The translations under genes were made by a program, and so were the position numbers. The notes under the pieces are model-generated. The model worked only from the letters and a program-made list of their open reading frames with translations. It was not told the DNA's origin and did not search any database. 20,019 nt of DNA from Acanthamoeba lenticulata (Eukaryota; Discosea; Longamoebia; Acanthamoebidae), in the NCBI GenBank assembly GCA_002179805.1, contig NAVB01001114.1:1-20019 (forward strand), given 5' to 3'. Positions 16,315 to 20,019 of this stretch are shown here, one piece after another; the first letter of the stretch is position 1; each line of letters opens with the position of its first letter.

Positions 16315-17459
16315 ATGAGTTTCCAAGATGCTGCTGGATATTCTTCGGGCCGGTCTTCGGGGCGCTCGCAGTGGGGTCAGACCTACCAGGCGGGTGGTGG
16401 GGCGGCGTATCGCCCCAATCCTTCCAGCTACATGGGCCAGGATTTTGAAAGGCTCTACCAGCTCGTTGCCCATAACATCAAGCAGATCAATCAGAACGTC
16501 AACCAAATCGCCACAATGGTGAAGACGATGGGAAACCCGAGCAGGGATAGCCACGACATGCGGATTAAGTTGAGGGATATGATAGAGGACACGAAGAGGA
16601 TCGCGGCGGACACGAACAAATCTTTCAAGGATCTCTCACACTCGCAGACCAGCAACCCTGGGGTTCCCCTTCCCTTCCTCTTCCCCCTTTGCCACAACTG
16701 GCAGGTTGGTGACAGGCCTGTTAACAAGCGGTTCGCACCACAGGAGGACAAGAAGCGAACCAGCAAGCTTAGGAACGATTTTCAGGCGTGCCTGGAGAGG
16801 TTCCAAGAGGTCTCTAAGGTGGCCATCAGCAAGTCCAATGACACTGTTGCGCCCAAGCCGGGCCGCGGTGGCCTGCTCTCCAACCCCGCGTACGCCCGCC
16901 TTCCTCCTTCTGTCTTCTCAAGTCAGCGCAGTCGTTGACACCTTCCGTGGCCGTGCAACAGTCCCTACATGGACGAGTCAGAGGACGAGCAACACAGCCT
17001 CGTGCAGTCACAGAAGAGGCAGCAGCTGATGCAACTCGACGCTGAAAGGGATTTCCAGAGCGCGTTGATCGACGAGCGAGAGGAGGGCATCAAGCAGATC
17101 GAGTCGACCATCCAGGAGGTCAACGACATCTTCGTCGATCTCGCCACGCTCGTTAACGAGCAGGCTGGCATGGTCGGTACGTTTATACATCCGTCCTGCA
17201 AGTGCTTTTTGTTGTCCTTCATCCATCGCTTTGCGCTCACATTCAAGACCAATGGTGACGCGTCACGGCAGACAACATCGAAAGCCACATCGACACGACC
17301 GTGTCCAACACGGGACGGGGCGTGGTGGAGCTGCGGAAAGCGGCGCAGTACCAGGAGGCCGCGCGCACCAAGATGTGCTGTCTCGTGGTCATCATTCTCG
17401 CTGTCGTCGCGGTGGTGGTCGTTGCGCTCGTCCTGGGCCTCTCGCTTTCCATCCGTTAA
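16315..17459 (+). CDS. Syntaxin (Qa-SNARE), syntaxin-7/PEP12-like
   Basis: A membrane-fusion SNARE, probably of the endosomal class. Exons: 16315-16889, 16962-17176, 17272-17459, giving 325 aa. Residues about 43-105 and 130-180 are the N-terminal three-helix Habc domain (NIKQINQNVNQI, TNKSFKDLSH, RTSKLRNDFQACLERFQ). Residues about 203-265 form the SNARE motif, with IKQIESTIQEVNDIF and the zero-layer Gln at 259 in NEQAGM, which marks a Q-SNARE. Residues 299-323 form the C-terminal membrane anchor, preceded by Lys-Met-Cys-Cys; the two Cys could be palmitoylated. Only two residues follow the helix, as expected of a tail-anchored protein. A 42-nt pyrimidine-rich segment (16663-16704) may be an extra in-frame intron, which would give 311 aa. 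Confidence 0.93.
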
Positions 17460-17471
17460 GCGCGCTTCCTT

Positions 17472-17507
<36 letters not shown>
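17472..17507. repeat. (CT)n microsatellite
   Basis: A CT dinucleotide run with one TTC interruption starts 13 bases after the syntaxin stop codon, in the presumed 3' UTR. Confidence 0.9.
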
Positions 17508-17508
<1 letters not shown>

Positions 17509-17662
17509 CTCTTCTTGCTTTTGACTTATCATACTTTGCTCTCCTCGTTTTGGCTGGTCGCTCATCGGCCTTGTAATAAGGATTCTTCTTCTTCTTCGCC
17601 CCTCTTCTCATTTGGCCCGAGAACCGGTCTGTCGACCTGTAACGCAAGGCGGTAATTAGGCC

Positions 17663-17700
17663 CAAAGGGTGTTTAAGGGCTCAAAGGGTGTTTAAGGGCA
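17663..17700. repeat. 19-bp tandem duplication
   Basis: CAAAGGGTGTTTAAGGGC occurs at 17663-17680 and again at 17682-17699, one base apart, as a two-copy direct repeat in otherwise unique intergenic DNA. Confidence 0.9.
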
Positions 17701-18350
17701 ACCGCCAAAGCAGAAGTAGCGCAACATCACCCAAGATAAGGGGCTGCCGCGTTCCGCTTCCGTGAACTTGTGGAGTCCTTCCCCTGCACAGGCAGACTAA
17801 TCTAACGGCTGGAAGAGGCGAGGTTTGTCTCTAGCCCGAGCCAACCTTCTTCCCCCCTCTCTTTCCTGTTGTGTACTACGGCCGCTTCCAACTCCTTCTG
17901 CAAGTCGCAACAACAAGTGACCGCGCGAACAACGAAAGGAAGGTCGTTAACGAGACAAGGAGTTACTTGACCGGGCTGGGACCTTCCGCTCGCGAGCTCT
18001 CGTCATTTATTGGTGCGCCCTTACGCCTTCTTCTGCTCCCCTTTCGTTCTTTGCACGCTTCGCTCTTTGCGCGCTCGAGCCCGTCGCTCCCCTTCTCTTG
18101 TCCGTCGAGGTGGTGGACGAGTTCCAGCAAGGGTAGGCACGCAACTCTCGTTGCCTCAGCCATCAATTTCGAAAACCGATTTCTTTTTCCTTATTTTTAA
18201 TTGTTTATCGTTTTGTTAATTTCAATTTCGATTTTGCGCCTTCTTATTCTATCCCACCCCAAGTCGCAACTGCCGGAATCTTCACATTTCTTGTTGTCTT
18301 ACCTCTGAGTTGGGCTCCTCCGACAGAAGCCCCTCGCCTGCACCGATTCG

Positions 18351-20019
18351 ATGGGAAATTTTCTACGCATAAGCTATGGCACGGCGCGAGACCACAAAGG
18401 AGGGGTAGATGGCACGAGCGGCGTGCCACATGCTCAGCCCCATAACCTCCCTCGAGACTTCGGCGACCGGTTGGACCTCAAGAATCAAAATTTGACAGAC
18501 CTGCCGAAGGACTTCATCATCGAGGAACTCACCTGGCTCAGCCTCAATCACAATGCAATCGAATCACTTCCTCCCGAAATTGCCTGCCTCACGCGCCTTA
18601 CGATCTTTCGCCTCTTTGGCAACAAGCTCAAGTCTCTGCCACCGGAAATAGGGGCTCTTGCTCAACTCACTACCCTCGACCTGGGCAAGAACCTGCTTGC
18701 CACGCTTCCTCCTCAAATTGGCGACCTTGCCCTCCTCAAAGGTGCCCCCATCAGCCTGCCCATTTATGTATATTTATTATTTATTATATGTTTATATGTT
18801 AATATTTTATTCCATTTTAAATGTCATACAATTCATTTTATCTTTTAGTTTATTAATAAATTACAGCTCCTATCCTCGTGGCGCTCCTTTTAATGAAATA
18901 ATTGTAATTTTGTGTTGCCAGAGCTGCACGTCCACTGGAACCGGCTGGAAGAGGTTCCCCCGGAGGTGGGCCGTCTGACGGCGCTGCATACCCTTAACCT
19001 GTACATCAACCGTCTCACCACGCTGCCCGACGAGCTCGCGAGCCTCACCGCCCTCGAGAATCTGGACATCGCCCACAATGCCTTTGCCACCGTACGCCGT
19101 GGCCTGCGCTTGTGCGTTGTGGCGATCCACTGACCCACACACGTCCACTACTGGACGTCGACGTGCAGCTTCCGCCGGTGCTTGCGCAGCTCTCGTCGCT
19201 CACGAACCTGAAGCTCGTGGGCAACGACTTTGAAGTGCTCGGGCCAGAGCTGTTCTACGCCGTGAGCCTGCAGAAGCTTGATCTGCGCGGCAACTTCCTC
19301 GTGGCGCTCCCGCCCGAGGTCGGCCGTCTCACCGCGCTGCGCCACTTGCTGCTTCGTGGCAACCGCCTCACGACGCTGCCCGCCGAGATCGGCCAGCTCC
19401 GTGAGCTGCTCGAGCTCTCACTCGGCGGCAACCACTTGACTGTACGCTCATCTTTCAATTTTGGCACTATATTTATTTTAATTTTATTTTTCTTTTACAA
19501 AAATCATTTTTATTATTCTTTATTGCTGGGCATTGCTGACGTCAGCCCGGGCTGTGCAGAGCGTGCCGCCTGAGATCGCGAGGCTCAGCAATTTGAGGAA
19601 TCTCGACCTGTCCCAGAACCAGTACACTGCTCCCCCGTCATGATGATGTTCTCCTGCCCTTCTTTTGCATGCCCAATGGGCTGACCTCGCGGCTGGCAGG
19701 CTTGTCGAGCTGCCGGATCTGGGCGGGCTGGTATCGCTGCAGGAGCTCGACGTGTCGTTCAACGTGCTGCGGACGCTGCCCGACGGCCTCGACACCCTGA
19801 CGACCCTGCGGCGACTGTGGGCCAACAACAACGAGCTCGTGGCCTTGCCTGCAGCCATCCGCGGCCTGGTCAGCCTCTCGGAGCTGTCGCTCACGTCCAA
19901 CCGCCTCACCGAACTCCCTCCCGAGATCGCCCACCTCTCGTGCCTCTCTCGTCTCTCTGCCTCGGCCAACCTCATCTCTGGTGCGCTCCTCCTCTCCCAC
20001 TCTCTCTCTCTCTCTCTTT
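18351..20019 (+). CDS. Leucine-rich repeat protein, SHOC2/Ras-suppressor type LRRs (3' end outside window)
   Basis: Exons seen: 18351-18741, 18922-19091, 19169-19441, 19560-19621, 19700-19980, then a donor at 19981. They encode 392 residues, phases 1, 0, 0, 2, 1. After a 40-residue lead (MGNFLRIS start, Gly2 open to N-myristoylation although Ser is not at the best position), 15 full LRRs and the start of a sixteenth follow. The 22-23-residue repeat is L-x-x-L-x-L-x-x-N-x-L-x-x-LP-x-E-I-x-x-L, the intracellular class found in SHOC2 and plant Ras-group LRR proteins. No cysteine caps, signal peptide or membrane helix is visible, so it is probably cytosolic or membrane-attached by lipid. Such proteins scaffold small GTPases and kinases; a kinase or other domain may follow beyond the window. 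The first intron (180 nt) is strikingly AT-rich. Confidence 0.9.
20001..20016. repeat. (CT)n tract in an LRR-gene intron
   Basis: A CT run fills the end of the window, inside the intron that opens at 19981. It is cut off by the window edge. Confidence 0.8.

Larger units (their letters stand above)
17460..18350 (+). promoter_or_regulatory. 891-bp intergenic region: syntaxin 3' end, microsatellite, 19-bp tandem repeat, LRR-gene promoter
   Basis: This is the longest gene-free stretch in the window. From the left it holds a CT microsatellite (17472-17507) in the syntaxin 3' UTR, GTAATAAGG as a possible poly(A) variant near 17574, and two tandem copies of a 19-bp sequence (17663-17700). A pyrimidine-rich GC area follows, then a T-rich stretch (18177-18235) before the LRR start codon. 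Open frames here begin without ATG and resemble no protein family I know. No tRNA or other structured RNA was recognised. Confidence 0.55.

Noticed and set aside
17641..17800. tRNA or small structured RNA
   Set aside because: No cloverleaf arms or T-loop consensus could be found by eye; only the 19-bp duplication stands out.
17871..18219. Small ORFs between syntaxin and the LRR gene
   Set aside because: They begin at GTG or lack context, and look like pyrimidine-rich noncoding DNA; no splice sites link them convincingly to the LRR start.

Overview
The window looks like nuclear DNA of a free-living amoebozoan, most like Acanthamoeba. This is inferred from gene content and architecture; no database search was run. 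Exons are GC-rich. Spliceosomal GT-AG introns are short (mostly 65-120 nt), often with a CTAAC/CTGAC/TTAAC-like branch sequence before the acceptor. Genes are packed 150-330 bp apart. The families present (a kelch-repeat tyrosine-kinase-like kinase, a Mis18-like protein, a syntaxin, a leucine-rich repeat protein, fungal-type saccharopine reductase) are eukaryotic. I rebuilt the spliced genes by hand. In every model the intron phases close, the frame is kept to a stop or the window edge, and the joined protein matches its family across the junctions.

Layout, left to right. (1) 2-6088 (+): the 3' part of a giant cell-surface-type protein with about 430 copies of Thr-Pro-Thr-Val from a 12-bp repeat, then a Ser/Thr/Pro-rich stalk, one transmembrane helix and a tail. 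(2) 6258-8126 (-): saccharopine reductase (LYS9 type), 7 exons, 453 aa. (3) 8445-11526 (-): 4 exons, 950 aa, a basic N-terminal region, a kelch propeller and a TKL-type kinase domain. (4) 11762-12531 (-): CAP/SCP-superfamily protein, 3 exons, 201 aa. (5) 12789-14910 (-): 9 exons, 496 aa, WWE domain, BRCT domain, acidic linker and two tandem copies of a domain I cannot name. (6) 15068-15988 (+): Mis18-like centromere protein, 5 exons, 207 aa, head-to-head with gene 5. (7) 16315-17459 (+): Qa-SNARE syntaxin, 325 or 311 aa. (8) 18351-window end (+): leucine-rich repeat protein, five exons visible, 3' end missing.

The genes do not form an operon or one pathway. The only pair with a plausible shared theme is the divergent pair 5 and 6, both chromatin-type proteins sharing a 157-bp promoter. 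The most unusual elements are the in-frame 5-kb TPTV array, whose opposite strand is also stop-free for about 5.9 kb; the WWE-BRCT-duplicated-domain protein; and a splice-donor habit across the window, with C at intron position +4 in 26 of 30 modelled introns.
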